From Paragordius varius (taxonomy: Eukaryota; Nematomorpha), in the NCBI GenBank assembly GCA_964247055.1, contig OZ176058.1, positions 4,836,001-4,900,000 on the forward strand: a stretch of 64,000 bases of DNA, written 5' to 3'. The translations under genes and the position numbers were made by a program. Every line of letters starts with the position of its first letter. Position 1 is the first letter of the stretch. Below the pieces are notes generated by a model, which saw nothing but the letters and a program-made list of their open reading frames with translations, was not told the origin of the DNA and searched no databases. Of the stretch, positions 10,243-23,539 are shown piece after piece.

Positions 10243-11459
10243 TATATCAACTAAAAATATTTTTTAAATAATGCACATTTCGTAAAATTTTAATTTTTGT
10301 TAAATTAGAAGAGTAAAAAATGAAAATATACAGAAACAAAGGGACATATTCAATAAAAATTGAAATTATACTATAGACAAAACGTAAAAATATAATGAGA
10401 CAGATATTGTTTTTCAAAAGACAACCCCATACTTTTTAAATCTTGATTTTTATTAATATAACTCATTGTTTTAAATTGTATATTTTATTTTAAAATCGCA
10501 TTTTCAAAGTAAAATCACCATTATTATTTGTTACATTTTTATTATAGTTAATTTTAAGCATAGATAAACGGATTTGATATTTCTATCAAAAACTAATATC
10601 ATAAAATATATTCTCATTTATAATTTTTTAATTATCTTCACGGCTATACAATAAAAATTAATTAATTATATAACATTTCTGTAAAAAACTAAAAATTTTA
10701 AATAAAAATTTCCACATAATAACTAAAATTTATTAGTTTTCTAGTTAATTTTGAATAGAGATAAATGGTAATATTTATACTAAAAAACTAATAATTTAAA
10801 TTATCAATACACAATATGCGATATGTTAAATACAGTAAAAACTGATATTATATGCGGACAAAACGTAAAAATATAAAAACAAATATTTTTTCTAAAAGAC
10901 ATTTGTAAATCTGATATTTTACTATAATAGCAAAGTGTGAAATAGAGATATATATATCACTAACAAAATCTATTCTATAATTTACGATTGTAAGTAATAA
11001 GTAGCTTATATAGCAAAGTTTTTATAAAAGTATGGTTGTCTTTAGAAAAAAATATTTGTCCTTATATTTTTACGTTTTGATCGTATAATTTCCATTTTCT
11101 ATATAATTTTTATATCGTCTTCACAACTATACAACATAAAACAATTAATTTTATTAAAATTTTTGTAAAAAATTTCCAATTTTAAATCAAAATTCTACAT
11201 AAAATTATAATTTATTAAATCAATTAATTTTGAACAGCTATAAATGGATTTGATATTTATATAAAAATATTATTTTAAGTATAATTTTTATATAGTCTTC
11301 AAAGATAAACTATAAACTAATGATTAAATTTCTATAAAAAACTTAAAATTTTAATACAAATTCTACATAAAATTATTATTTATTTGATCAATTTTGATTA
11401 TAAAATTTTGTAAAAAACTAATTAAAATCAAATAAAATTATAATTTATTTGAGTTTTGT
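10243..11459. other. Gene-free AT-rich region between family T copy ii and LSM7
   Basis: Holds a partial family M arm near 10360-10450, a fuller M copy at about 10834-11110 (CAGTAAAAACTGATATTATA to CGTTTTGATCGTATAATT), and repeated AT-rich blocks related to the LSM7 3' end: ACAGCTATAAATGGATTTGA recurs near 11235 and at the true exon, 11471-11490. No exon recognised. Confidence 0.6.
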
Positions 11460-14400
11460 TCAATTTTGAACAGCTATAAATGGATTTGATATTTCTGTCA
11501 TTCCTTCCACAGGACAAACTAGGCTTACGGCATTCCCGCGGCAAACTACGAGGCCGAGAGGGCGCATTTCTCCACTCAAATGGGATAAATCTTCAGGATC
11601 TAAATAATTTTATAAAAAATTACATTTTAAAAAGTTTAAGAAATTAATTATTTTTTAAAAAGTTTTAAAAATTATATTTTAAATAGTTTAAAATTAATTT
11701 TTTGCCTAAACATAGTTCTTTCTAGTTTAAAACTGTTTTTTTGAATAACAATTTTAAAGCAAAAATAAAACAAATGTCCATTATTATAAAATAATCTAAA
11801 TATATATATATATATATATATATTAAAGAGTTTAAAAAATTATTTTTTTTTGTTCTAATATATATTTCTTTCAAGTTTAAAACAGTTATTTTTTTAAAAA
11901 ATATTGCTAGTTTATGTTTTACACCGTACAAGAATAATTTCAGGATCTAAAGACATATATAAAAGTTTTAAAAAATTATTTTTTTTCTAAAAACATATAT
12001 TTTAAAAAGTTAAAGAAATTAATTATTTTTTGCCTTAAAATATAAATTTCTCAATAAAACTGTGCAAAAATAATAACTCAAATATTCTACAATAAATCTT
12101 CAGGATCTAAAAATAAATATTTTAAAAAGTTTAAAAAATTATTTTTTTGTTTTAAAACATATATATTATAAAAAGTTCAAAAAATTAATTATTTTTTATC
12201 TAAACATATATTTCAAAAAAGTTTAAAACTGTTTTTTTTTAAAAAATCTTTATTATATTTAAACGTTAACCTAAAAAACAGGAATAACAATTTTTGAGCA
12301 AATAAAAGTTTAAGGAATTATTTTATTATATAAAAATATATATTAAAAAGTTTAAATAATTAATTTTTTATCAAAAAATAAATAATTTAAAAAGTCTAAA
12401 ATTGGTTTTTTTTAAGAAAATATTGTTATTTTAATTTTTACACCATACAAGAATAATTTCAAGATCTAAAAATATATATTTTAAAAAGTTTAAAAAATTA
12501 TTTTTTTGTAATATATATTTTGAAAAGTTTAAAATTTTTTTTTTAAAAAACATACTTCCTAGTTTAAAACTGTTTTTTTGAGAAAATATTCTTTTATTTT
12601 TACACCGTACAAAAATAATAATTATACAATAAAAGAAAAACTTAAATAGCTCAAGTCATTTAGATCTAAAACAAAATATATTTAAAATTAGGTTTAAAAA
12701 TTAATCTTTGTTAAAAAAAAATTATTTGTTTGTGCAATAACTGTTAAATTGGATATTAAAAAGACTATAAAAATCAATCTATTAGCTTATATACATATAT
12801 TTATATCATTTGCACTTTAATAGTGTTCTCAAACACTTCAAGTTGGTCCTTAAAATTTATAAATTTTGATTTAACCATAATTTTTGCATTTATTTTTTTA
12901 TTTTATTATTTATTAACCTAATTTTCTTAATTAATTATAAATTTATTCATTTAAAAATAAAATTTTTTTTATTGAAAAACCACTTTTTTGTTTCAAACTA
13001 TTTTTTTTCCAATTTAAAAAATTATAAACTTTTATATGTATAAAAAATTCCAATTAATAACCCAGAAAGCTTATGTATTTATTAATTACATGTTAAAATC
13101 TTATAAATATCCAAAATAATATAAAGAAATTAATAAAGATATACGGTTTCTAAATGATTGTTGATATTAATTTAAATTTATGTTAAATAATATAAAATAG
13201 GTTAAAAACCATAAAATAAATGAATGTTATATGATTTGATTGATAAATTTTAAAAACAAAACAAAAATGTTCAAGGACACTCTTGAAGTGCAAATAGTAT
13301 ATACAGTTAAAATAAAATCCAACAATTATAGTCTTCAAAATCTTTAAAAAAAATGTTTCTTAAAACATACTTAATTTACAAAAAAATTATGCTAGAATTT
13401 GAAAAGTTTGTAAACTTTAGTGTAATAATGTATAATCTAAACTAAAATAATTTTTTTACATAAAAGGATAATCCCATATTTTTAAAACTTTAATTTCTTC
13501 TAATAAATTAATGTTTGAGATATCAAAATATCAAATTGACACATGTAATTTAATATAACATAAATCAATTATATAATTTGCGATTGTAATTAAATAGTTA
13601 ATATAAAAAATACAGTTTAAATATGGTCTTTAGTTTACTTGTATAATTTTAAATTTTCATTCAACTACTTTTCATCAGATATATTTACAGGAAATTAAAA
13701 TTATACTATGGAAAAAACGTATAAAAGACAACAATATACTTTTTAAACCTTAAACATTTCTATATAAGCTAAGTGAATAGATAATGTTTGTAATATATAT
13801 CTCTATTTCACACTTTACCATTTTAAATGAGCTATATTTGGAAAAATCAAGATTTAAAAATTATATTGTTTGATTTTAGAATAAAAATATTTGTTTTTGT
13901 ATTTTTACTGTAAATATAGAATATTTTTTAGTAGTTGGTTTTGGAAAATACAGGTATATAATAGCTTAGAATAAGTAAACAGTATAAAATTTAAAAATAT
14001 AAAAACGTTTAAACAAATATTTTACAGCAAAACGTATAAAAATTATACGGACAAAAACGTAAAAAATTTAAACAAAATTTTTTTTGCATAATTATCATAA
14101 AACCATATAATATTTTCATCAAGTTATGTTAATTGTAATTTAGATTTTTTTATGCATTTACTTTTTTGATTCCTATTTTGAACGTAAAACGTTAGGTTAT
14201 AATTCAAAAAATTTTTAGCATTTAAATTATGTACTTACAATTTGAAATATAATTATTGTGATAAAAACTATTTTATAAAAATAGACTGGAAAATTAAACT
14301 ACATTTACTTCAATTTCTTTTTACTAACAAACTGTTATTTTCAATGGGTGTAATATATAATTATATAAAAGTTTCCAAAAAAACTTTATGAAAAAACCTC

Positions 14401-14629
14401 TCAGATACTCTGTTGCCCCATCCAACACTAAATTAAGTAATGGATCGAATCCTTTTAGTATTCCGGCCACTTCGCGGCCACCAATAAATTTAATTCTAAC
14501 AGCTTTATCCATATATTTTTGCATATTGATAACGGTTTCTCGTTTTTTATGTTCGTTAGCGGTGTTTGCTTTAACATTATTTGAAGTTTGCTGGAAATAT
14601 AAATTTGAAAATCATACCATGTGAGCCAT
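11460..14629 (-). CDS. LSM7: LSM7, Sm-like RNA-binding protein, three exons
   Basis: LSM7 is one of the seven subunits of the LSM1-7 (cytoplasmic mRNA decay) and LSM2-8 (U6 snRNA) rings. Exons are 14629-14618, 14590-14398 and 11599-11460 (transcript order), giving 114 codons plus stop with matching phases. The Sm1 motif spans about residues 30-68 (YMDKAVRIKFIGGREVAGIL, then KGFDPLLNLVLDGATEYLR) and is nearly identical to the family. The Sm2 motif is about 82-98 (PLGLVVCRGNAVSLVCP), with the RNA-contact CRG at 88-90. It ends NPFIAVQN, close to human NPFIQQQDA. Length is as expected (human 103) with a longer Asn-rich N-terminus. Exon 1 codes only MAHM and is followed by a 27-nt intron. Intron 2 is 2.8 kb and holds acceptor echoes. 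A plus-strand open frame at 14388-14624 is its antisense shadow. Confidence 0.92.
11600..14397 (-). repeat. LSM7 intron 2 with four echoes of the exon-3 acceptor
   Basis: The true acceptor reads (minus strand) TTATTTAG|ATCCTGAAGATTTAT at 11599. Related sequence recurs at about 11930-11960 (TTTAG|ATCCTGAAATTATT), 12091-12130 (TTTTTAG|ATCCTGAAGATTTA), 12441-12480 (TTTTTAG|ATCTTGAAATTATT) and 12650-12675 (TTTTAG|ATCTAAATG). Each keeps the AG. They sit in AT-rich blocks with a shared plus-strand landmark, ACACCGTACAAGAATAATTT. The rest, 12.7-14.4 kb, holds partial family M arms (for example 13690-13770 and 13990-14090) and low-complexity AT sequence. No further exon was seen. Confidence 0.75.
14591..14617 (-). 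other. 27-nt intron in LSM7
   Basis: Reads GTATGATTTTC..TTTCCAG between ATGGCTCACATG and CAAACTTC, phase 0. Retention also keeps the frame (27 is a multiple of three, with no stop inside), so splicing is inferred from the strong GTATG and TTTCCAG signals. A start at the later Met27 without this intron is an alternative. Confidence 0.7.
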
Positions 14630-15208
14630 GATATGAGTGAATACGTAAATTTATGATTAAGGCCATTGATTTGAATTGGGGGAAAATTCTTATAAGTATC
14701 GAATTTTTATAATATTTTTTTATATTTCGCTATATTATTAAGGCCAACACTGCTTTTAAAATCGGGAAGTATAAAAAAATAACCAGATGAAATATATATA
14801 TTAAGGTAGAATGTATCAGGATTATCATTGTGCCTTTGCTTTTACCATTTATATAATAATTCGATGATGCTATATATTTTTCACTCAGAATTTTGATAAA
14901 AATATTCGTCGTTTCATATTTATGTTAAAATTGTGTTTTTTTAAGAAAACTCACCAAAATAAACAAGCAATTGAAATTCCCGACCTATAGTAATGATCAA
15001 CATCATATAATTATTAAAAACGGGTTATTATCGCTTAAGCGTTGTACAGTTTTCATCAATTAAAAAAAATTTGAATACGCTTTAACAAAATATCTCAAAT
15101 TCTTTTAATGCAAAAATCAGAAAACTAATAAAAATAAAATTTAAGGAAAAAAAATTAAGAAGTATCATACCTTCCACCTAATGAGTATAAACGTAACAGC
15201 TTTAATTT

Positions 15209-15766
15209 TTAACACTTACAACACACTCATTTTAGTCCTTCGATTAAAATTGGGGTAGTTGGATACCCCATAAAAAGTATGGATGGAATCGAAACCATAC
15301 AAAATTTTGCACTTATACAACATTAATAAACCAGAATATATAAAAAAAATTTATTCAAAAATACTTAATAATACTAATTTTAAGCTAAAACCGAAAGGTA
15401 ACAATTTCGTCAACGTGACATGTGTGAAATAAAATTGAAAAATAATACAAAAAAACCGGTTTTTCTATTTATATCAATGTTAGATGTAATTTAAATAAAA
15501 TATTAGTTTTAATTTTACCCTTAAAATTAAATGAAGACGATATTTTGCGAAAATTTTGTAAAATAAAAATGGCGTCGAAGTAGTTTGACATGGAACTTTT
15601 TTGCAAAACAAAATTTTTTCAGAATATTTTGGCATATTTATATAATTTATATTACGATAGAAGCATAAATTTAAATTGGGACCGTTTCAATCAGTAGTTT
15701 TTTATAAATATTAATTTAAATTTAGTCTGGGGTATTTAGATACCCCAATTTGAATCGAAGTGTTAA
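15209..15766 (-). mobile_element. Family T element, copy iii
   Basis: TTAA at 15209 and 15763. The long-tailed end (ACAACACACTCATTTTAGTC, CTTCGATTAAAATTGGGG) is on the left and the short end (CCCCAATTTGAATCGAAG) on the right, so it is reversed relative to copy ii. It lies about 600 bases upstream of LSM7. Confidence 0.8.
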
Positions 15767-15924
15767 TATGAAAAAGGGTTATTTCGAAATCATATTCCAT
15801 AAATTTAATATGATATGTTACAGGAATACCAATTTTCTATATAAGTTTCCTTTTAAACTTTCTAAACCTGATTAAACCTTTATTAAAATATCATAATTTA
15901 ATTTGGTTAATTTTAAATTTTGAG

Positions 15925-16030
15925 ACAGCTCTAGAAAGCCCTGAGTGAAACATCAACCTGAATCTTACAAGAGTGTGAGTATAGTTTCGCCACTACGCGA
16001 AAAGCTGCAACCCTAAGTATGTATAATTCG
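15925..16030. other. Locally GC-richer pocket with a small hairpin
   Basis: About 100 bases less AT-rich than everything around them, including TTTCGCCACTACGCGAAA (6-bp stem, 6-base loop). No tRNA cloverleaf, snRNA Sm site or coding match was recognised. It could be a remnant of a small RNA gene or an unrecognised exon. Confidence 0.3.
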
Positions 16031-16164
16031 AGCAGAAAATATCACCTAATAATAGGCCAATCTTAGTTTTTTACCGCAAAATAAACCACTTCTTTAAAAA
16101 TATCGTGTTATTTTTACACAGAGTAAATTTTAAAAAAAAAATTTTTGGAATAAATAAAAGGTAA

Positions 16165-16714
16165 TTAACACTTCGATAAAATAAGAGTATCTAACATCCC
16201 CAAACTAAATTTAAGTTAATATTTTGAAAAAACTAAAGGAAACGGTACCAATTTAAATTTATTCTATCCTAATAAGAATTATATAAATAAGCTAAATTAT
16301 CTAAATAAAGTTTTGTTTTGAAAAAAAAGTTTCATTTCAAACTACTTCAACGCCATTTTTATTTTAAATTTTTGCAAAATATAGTGTTTATTTAAATTTA
16401 AAGATAAAATTAAAGCTAATTTTTTATTTAAATCACATCTAACATTGATAGAAATAGAAAAAATTGATCATATCGCAGGATTTTCCAATTTCGCCGCACA
16501 CATGTTAGGTTGCTTAAATTTTTACCTTAAAATAAATAATATCAAGTATTTTTAAATGATTTTTCATTTATTCCGCTTTATTAATGTTATATAATTGCAA
16601 AATTTTGCCATGGTTTCGATTCCTTAATATTTTATAAAGCAGTTTATTTTAAATGAGGTATCCAACTACCCCAAATCAAGGGACTGAAATGAATGTGATG
16701 TATCCAAGTATTAA
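16165..16714 (+). mobile_element. Family T element, copy iv
   Basis: Bounded by TTAA at 16165 and 16711. Same internal landmarks as copy ii (ACTACTTCAACGCCATTTTT, CATCTAACATTGATAGAAAT, GCCATGGTTTCGATTCC), with more mutations at the ends (CTTCGATAAAATAAGAG). Confidence 0.75.
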
Positions 16715-19700
16715 TATTATAAAAATATTTTTTAATTTCAAAAAGCAGTACAAAAGTTAGTGCAGTACAGGTGCAGTTTTTTCAGAAAATCCAGTACTGT
16801 ACTGCTAAAAACAGCCTATTTGGTCACATTATGCTAGATACAAAAATTTTGTAGAATATCATTCTATTAAAGCATGGTGAAATTGGTGTAAATATATTTA
16901 TGATTCGATTTTGCTGAACATATCTATCACATCAGATTTTTAATTTTAAAATGTCATTTATTTGTAAACACAACTTTTAAAAAACATAAATTTGTAGACA
17001 ATCCAACATCTCAGGTATTGCATCATCGAATATAAAAGAATGTTAAGCGTTTCCACCATGCTACAATAAAACTCGCTTTATCAAAGCATTGCTAGAAAAA
17101 AAATTCACGCCAAATATAAATTTTTTGGAAAAAAGCTTTTTAGTAAATATCTAGCTTATTCTCAATAAATTTCATCTCGATATCCTGGCATTTTTGCTTT
17201 TAGCATGGGACTACCTTTTTAAAGTAATCCAAAAATTGAGGCTTTTAGAGTCCACATCTAATTGTAAATTATTAAATAATACTATGCTTTTTATGTATAG
17301 TTTTAATATTTAATTTATATTGTAAGAAATAACGCCTTTCGTTACCATATTTAATTAAGCATAATGTGCGCTATTCGAACGATCCAAGCAATTAACGAAA
17401 AATGCTAATATACCATTTAGAATTCAAATATACGCTTAAAGAATTTAAAAAAATAAATTATGTGTTCGGGCCTATATAACTACTAATTAATATGAAATTA
17501 TCTTAATGGAATAGTTGATAATTTCTTCACTATTTTAATTTTAAACGAAATTTCATTTTTTAAAAATATAAAAAAAGCAATTTTTGATTTAAAAAACACT
17601 TAATTTGATTTAGGGTGAATATGAATTTTTCGGATGAATTCGAAGTGTAAAAGGTACTATCTTATACCCTTAGTTAGGCTAGTAGTGATGATTACATTTT
17701 TCTATTATAACATATATTAAGGATACGTTTTAGTGGACTTGATTAATTCCAAAAATCGATTTTTAGATGTAGAAAACGAACACACTAATATGAGTTATTT
17801 TCTGGATCTCAAAGCAAAAATCTCCATAATATACAATATTTTTTAAATAAAAAGAATTTATAAAAAATATTTTTTGAATCGCCTGTATCCCAACATAAAA
17901 AAATGTTTTTACAGAGATTTTTCTATTAGCTCAGAAAAATATTCCATAAAAGTATCTTGGCTTCAAGAAAATTTTTTAATCACCCATGAGAGATGTACAC
18001 TCACTAAAGGTCAAATTTTAAATTAACGCCTTCTGTTATAATGTGTCATGAAACTAATTTGCGGTACATGTAAAATACAATCAATTTAATTATTAGCAGT
18101 ATATTAAGACTAAAGTAGTCCAGAATGTTTTTTTAATTGGTGCCAGGTAAGCTTCCCATAAAGGCCCCATTAAAAACTAATTTTAAAATCTATCAGATCA
18201 TAAACAATAAAAATTGAAATTATACGGACAAAACGTGAAAATATAAAGATAAAAATTTTTTCAAAAAAAACAACCATACTTTTTTAATCCTGATTTTTTA
18301 AAAAATAACTCATTGTTTTAAATTACAAAGTATAGAATAGAAAGTAAATTAATAATACAATGTATTTTAAGATTGTAATTTATTGATTAAATAAATTATA
18401 GGTTAAAAAAGTATGGTTGTTTTTTGAAAAAGAATTGTCTTTATATTTTGACATTTTGTCCGTATAATTTCAATTTTTACTGTATAATAGCTTCACACAT
18501 TTTTTGTGGAAAACCTTTTTTGTATTAATTACTAATTAAAATACATAAATTATTCGTTTAAACAATTTTATAAAATGCGTCAATCCGTATATATTTGCTT
18601 TTTAAAAACCAATAAGATAATCGCCTTTTAAAAAATATTATTGATAATTATTATGGTATTTATATTTTTGGGATATCATTTAAGTAAACTATTTTTTCGA
18701 ATTTTACGAATATTTAAATGCCAAAAAAATATATCAGGTTTCTTGTTAATTTAAAAAAATACTTTTGTTTGTTAAAGTGTCAGCTAATAATTTATTTTTT
18801 CAACAATCATATTATATTTATTATATTAGTAAAAATGAAGATTGGATTATTTTACAGTAAAAAGCGAAATCATAATAAACGTAAAATTATAAAGAAAAAT
18901 ATTTTTTTCTAAAAGACAAACATACTTTTTAAATTTTGATATATTTCAATATAACTCATTTTAAGGAAATATATATTTTACTAACACAATAAATTCTTTA
19001 TTATCAAATATGTAACTACATAGCTTATATTTAGACAAAAATATTTGCATTTATATTTTTACCTTTCGTATAATTTTAAATTTTTACTTTAATATGATTA
19101 TCATGATTTATTAAAATACATACAAAATTCTGTTCTTTGATCTCATGTGCATTTAAAAAAATCTAAATTCTAACTCAATTATCCTAACATTTTGCAATAA
19201 ATAATAAATATATATTATTATATTACAATATAATATGAAAACATGGTACTAAATATCGATCCATTCTATCATATCATGGACTAATTTTGCAATATAATAA
19301 AGATTAATAAGATTTTTGCATTAAATATTTCAAACAAACTAAATATAGCCACCTAACTCGGTAAACTATTATTGGTTTTGTGGTTTCAAAAGACATACAT
19401 TATCATATAAGTATTTAAGATAATATACAGACAAACTGTAATTATACGGACAAAAGGTAAAAATATATGGCAAATATTTTATTCAAAAAAAATCCATACT
19501 TTTTAAAATCTTAATTTTTGCTTATGAAATATTTAATTACAATGATAAAATACGTAATTGATGCTACCAATTTACATTATTATTTTATATTTGGCAGTTT
19601 AAAACAATGAGTATCCAAAAAATCAAGGTTAAAAAAAATGGTAGTTAATATTTGTTTTTGTATTTTCACGTTTTGTCCGTATAATTGCTACTGCATTACA

Positions 19701-20444
19701 TTCAACACTAGACTAGACATACAAAACTTAAATTTAAAGGCAAGCATTTTTTGAAGGTTACCAATAACCTTTTTCCATCAAAATTTATAATTAAATAAAA
19801 TAATTGTAACACAGAAGTATCCTCAAGGACTTATATATATATATAAATAATATATAATCTGATAGATATTTTGCTTTTAAGCCTTACGGAATCATTCAAG
19901 AAAATATTTACACCAAAGTACAATATTAAACATAAAATAATTTAACTATCTGAACTTTGCTATTAACCCAAGTTTTAAAGCAGTGGTTCCCAACCCTTTT
20001 TTTGTTCAAGCACCACCCCACCAAATTTAAAATTAAAATTCTTACGGCCACTCCTAAATAATCCAAGATAAAAATGTAATATATATATATATATATATAA
20101 ATCCCAATCAATGAAATCCTTATATTTGCATATTTTAAAATATTTTTTCCATATTGGTGACAAATTTCGGTAATTCACATATGATTTTTCTTGTTTTATT
20201 ATTAATTAAGTTTTCCATAATTTTCGAGCCTCCTTAGTTTATGAAACACTTAAAGTATTTAAGACATTTGAGATATACTATAAAAAATGAAAAATATTTT
20301 TTTTAACTTTTATGCTGATATTTTTCATTATTATATATAAACGGAATTTTTTATCATTATATCAATTAGATTTTAATTTTTGTAAACTACATTTACGGAC
20401 AAGATTTTAAGATAAATAATATAGAATAAAAAAATAAAAAAAAT
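16715..20444. other. Gene-free region with scattered family M copies
   Basis: No exon recognised. Family M copies lie at about 18207-18483 (near full length, ends AATAAAAATTG and CAATTTTTACTG), 18855-19080 and 19433-19690. A short palindromic block, CAGTACTGTACTG, lies near 16792. Short frames at 18718-18912 and 19926-20178 are AT-driven and include a TA microsatellite, so they are not genes. Confidence 0.6.
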
Positions 20445-20760
20445 ATTATTTTTTAAAACTTACCTCAGTCATTTTTGGCAATTAATTGAGAGTCGAAATG
20501 CATTGCAAATATTAATAATAGATAAATCTATATTATTTGGATTTAAATGATGGTATTATATAAAACAGAGTTTTTATGTGTTAAAAACCAAAAGATATAG
20601 GATTGTTGCTTTACATTAAAAATGGTTATATGAATTAAATAGCCCCAATTTAAATTAAACTAAACTAAAAAATACATGGTTTGTAGAATTTACCATTTTA
20701 AATTTGCAATTATATATAATATATATATTAGCATTATTATATATGTTTAAGTTTATGATT

Positions 20761-21263
20761 TTAAAACTTCGATTCAAATTGGGGTGTTCAAATATCCCAG
20801 ACTAAATTTGAGTTTGGATTTTTAAAAAACCGAAGGGACGGTCACAATTTAAATTTATGCTTCTATGCTTAGTAAAAATTATAAAATATGCCAAAATAAT
20901 CTAAATGAAATTTTGTTATGAAAAAAAGTTCCATGTAAAACTATTTAGATCTCATTTTTATTTTACAAAATTTTTTTAAATATTGTCATCATTTAATTAT
21001 AAGGGTAAAATTAAAGCTAATTTTTTATTAAAATTACATTTAACATTGATAAATATAGAAAAAGCGGTTTATTTTGTTATTATTTTTCATTAACATTGCA
21101 GACTTGTCACGTTTACGGTTTAATGTTATATAAGTGCAAATTTTTGCCATGGTTTTGATTTCTTCCATATTTTTTAAAAAATATAGTTTAAAACAGGCCT
21201 ATGGTATTTAACTACCCCAATTTAAATCGAAGGACTAAATGAATGTGTTGTATCGAGTGTTAA
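20761..21263 (+). mobile_element. Family T element, copy v, with an empty paralogous site
   Basis: Bounded by TTAA at 20761 and 21260, between TTTATGATT and AGAGTTTACGG. Unit 2 carries the uninterrupted site TTTATGATTTTAAAGAGTTT, with its single TTAA at 38988-38991. This pair shows a TTAA target duplication and insertion after the units were duplicated. Confidence 0.9.
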
Positions 21264-21897
21264 AGAGTTTACGGAAATATTAAAAAGTTTTTTGGTGTGT
21301 TACTTTTTCATCAAAATAAATTAATTTTGTTATATAATCAAACAATCAACAATTATTTAGAATGCAAAAGAGCAAAATTAATAATTTTGAAAAAAATTCT
21401 AAATGTACTAGGTTGTATTTTGACAGGAGGGTACATTTAAATGAACTCATATTTAGAATACCCAATTCCATTTTTATTTTTAACTTTTGTTAATACAGTA
21501 CTTTTTGACATAGCCCATCAAATATTTTTTGAACTTTTTTATTTTATTAATTAATTATTTTGTTCATTTACACTTGTACCCATAATCTAAATCATTTTTT
21601 TCAATTTAATAATAATTATATTTTTATGATTATTATTATTCATGGATTACACATTATCATCATCTCTATGTTTAGACACCAACCAAGAAGATAAGAATTG
21701 TCAAAAAAAACGTAACCAGATTTAGGTATAATAAATGTAATATTAATTTAAGACCATAAAATTTACTGTAAGGTTTGATATAATTCCAATACATTTTGCT
21801 AAAAACCTGTTTATCTTTTAATTTTGCATTTATCCCGCTTCGCATGTTATTAATTTTTACTATAAATATATATTTGTTAGTAGTTGTGAAACCCCCT

Positions 21898-22783
21898 CGA
21901 GCAACCTTCATCATCCAATCTTAACAACGTTATTTCAAGTATACCCCCAATTAAATCAGAGATAACCGCCAATCACCAATTAAAAAACGGTTTCTTCATT
22001 CGAAAAAAAAAACTAAAAAGTTTTACAAATGTTCTTTCTCTTAAAGGCGAAAAGAAATCCAACACTGATCAAGATTCAAAAACCGCCACATCTTTTTTCC
22101 CCACTCCACTCTAGTCCTCAAAGAAAAAACAAATACTGGTTCTCTGAAAGATGAAAAGAAATTTGTCTCCAAGTATAATTTCCCTATCATTCCAATTCAT
22201 CACATGGAAGCCTATGCATTACCTGCTCGAATTGAACGTACGATCGATTATTCTTGTCTCTTACTATTGGCGATGACATGGTTTGTGCTAAATATTGTAA
22301 AATCAGTGACGTTTTCAACCCACACAAGAATTTAATGATGTCCTGCGCCCAGGGAAGCCTTTAATAAACTTTCGCGGAAATTAGAACTAAATTATGATTT
22401 AAGATTTTTATATAGCGGTGGCCTAAGTATTGAAATACCGTCCCAAGAATGTGTTAAAAATATTAATCTAAATATCTTGCCCACGTTAGCGTCTCCCTTT
22501 ACATCATCCTTCCTCGTGTAATTTTTCGTTTAATGAAATGCTTTCTACATTTAATTCTCTTTCCACCCTCTATTGCTGTAAAATCTTTCTACTAAATGAT
22601 GAATCAGATGTTGAAGAAACAAAAATTATTTTACCAAATGCCTATGCTAAACATATACAAAATTTGCAACTTACCCTATCAATTATCCCCTCTTCCGGTA
22701 AAAATGGATTGAATCAAGATTTAATACATGGGAAACATAAATCGGTGTTGGATTTCTTTACGTTTTTCAGGGAAAACCAGTAA
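21898..22783 (+). pseudogene. OSGEPL1: OSGEPL1/Qri7-like copy a (partial, inverted core)
   Basis: The parent family makes the threonylcarbamoyl (t6A) base of ANN-reading tRNAs in mitochondria. This copy has the metal-binding HHME motif (IHHMEAYALPAR, about 22195-22230), the CNFSFN motif (about 22515-22533, family CDFSF.G) and the tail KHKSVLDFFTFFREN. The segment that should code the SGGH loop (22272-22343) is inverted. The N-terminal ATPase half is absent. A Ser/Lys-rich linker of about 70 residues precedes the HHME part and has no counterpart I know in the family. Frameshifts separate the parts. Confidence 0.7.
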
Positions 22784-23539
22784 TTATTTTTTCTTTGGGG
22801 CTTAGAGTGGGGGAAAACGATGTGGCGGTTTTTGATTCTTGATTGGTGTTGGATTTCTTTTTCGTTTTTGAGAAAACATTTGTGGAACTTTTGTTGGTCA
22901 AACTTTTTATTTTTTTCGAATGAGCCGAAACGCTTTTTTCAATCGGTGACTGGCGGTTATTCTGATTGAATCGGAGCAATCCTTAAAATATAGTTGTTAA
23001 GATTGGATGATGAAGGTTGCTTCACTAAAAAATATATATACTAAAAATTAACATGCGAAGAAAACAAAACGCAAAAACTAAAAGACAAACATATTTTTGG
23101 TATATATATATTTATATATATATATATATATATATATTCGAATTATATCAAATCTTAGAGTTAATTATGGTTTTAAATATTCCATTTATAAAACCTAGAT
23201 CTGATTCCTTATAGTTGTCATCGAACGGGTTTATTGAGTATACTTCATTTTCAGATTCTAGAAATGGTAATAAATATTTAAATAAAATTAAAATTGGGGT
23301 AATGAAAATAATACACCTAAAGAGTGGGCAGGGTTATTTTACTGGTTTTCACGATTGGTTGAACTATATAAAATATTAAATAAACTTAAAATGTTCTTAA
23401 TTGGTAAATAAAATTTAGCCTATAATCAATAGATTTCTTAAAAAAGAAGAACGCATTTAGAGAAATAGATAACATTATAAATACTCAACAGTACACTAAA
23501 TTAATTGTTGTCTAAATATAAAAACAATAAATCCTTACC

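Noticed and set aside
14388-14624. 78-codon plus-strand frame
   Set aside because: It is the antisense of LSM7 exon 2, which has an unmistakable Sm fold motif on the minus strand.
19926-20178. Two overlapping minus-strand frames with an IYIYIYI tract
   Set aside because: They are driven by a TA microsatellite and match no family.
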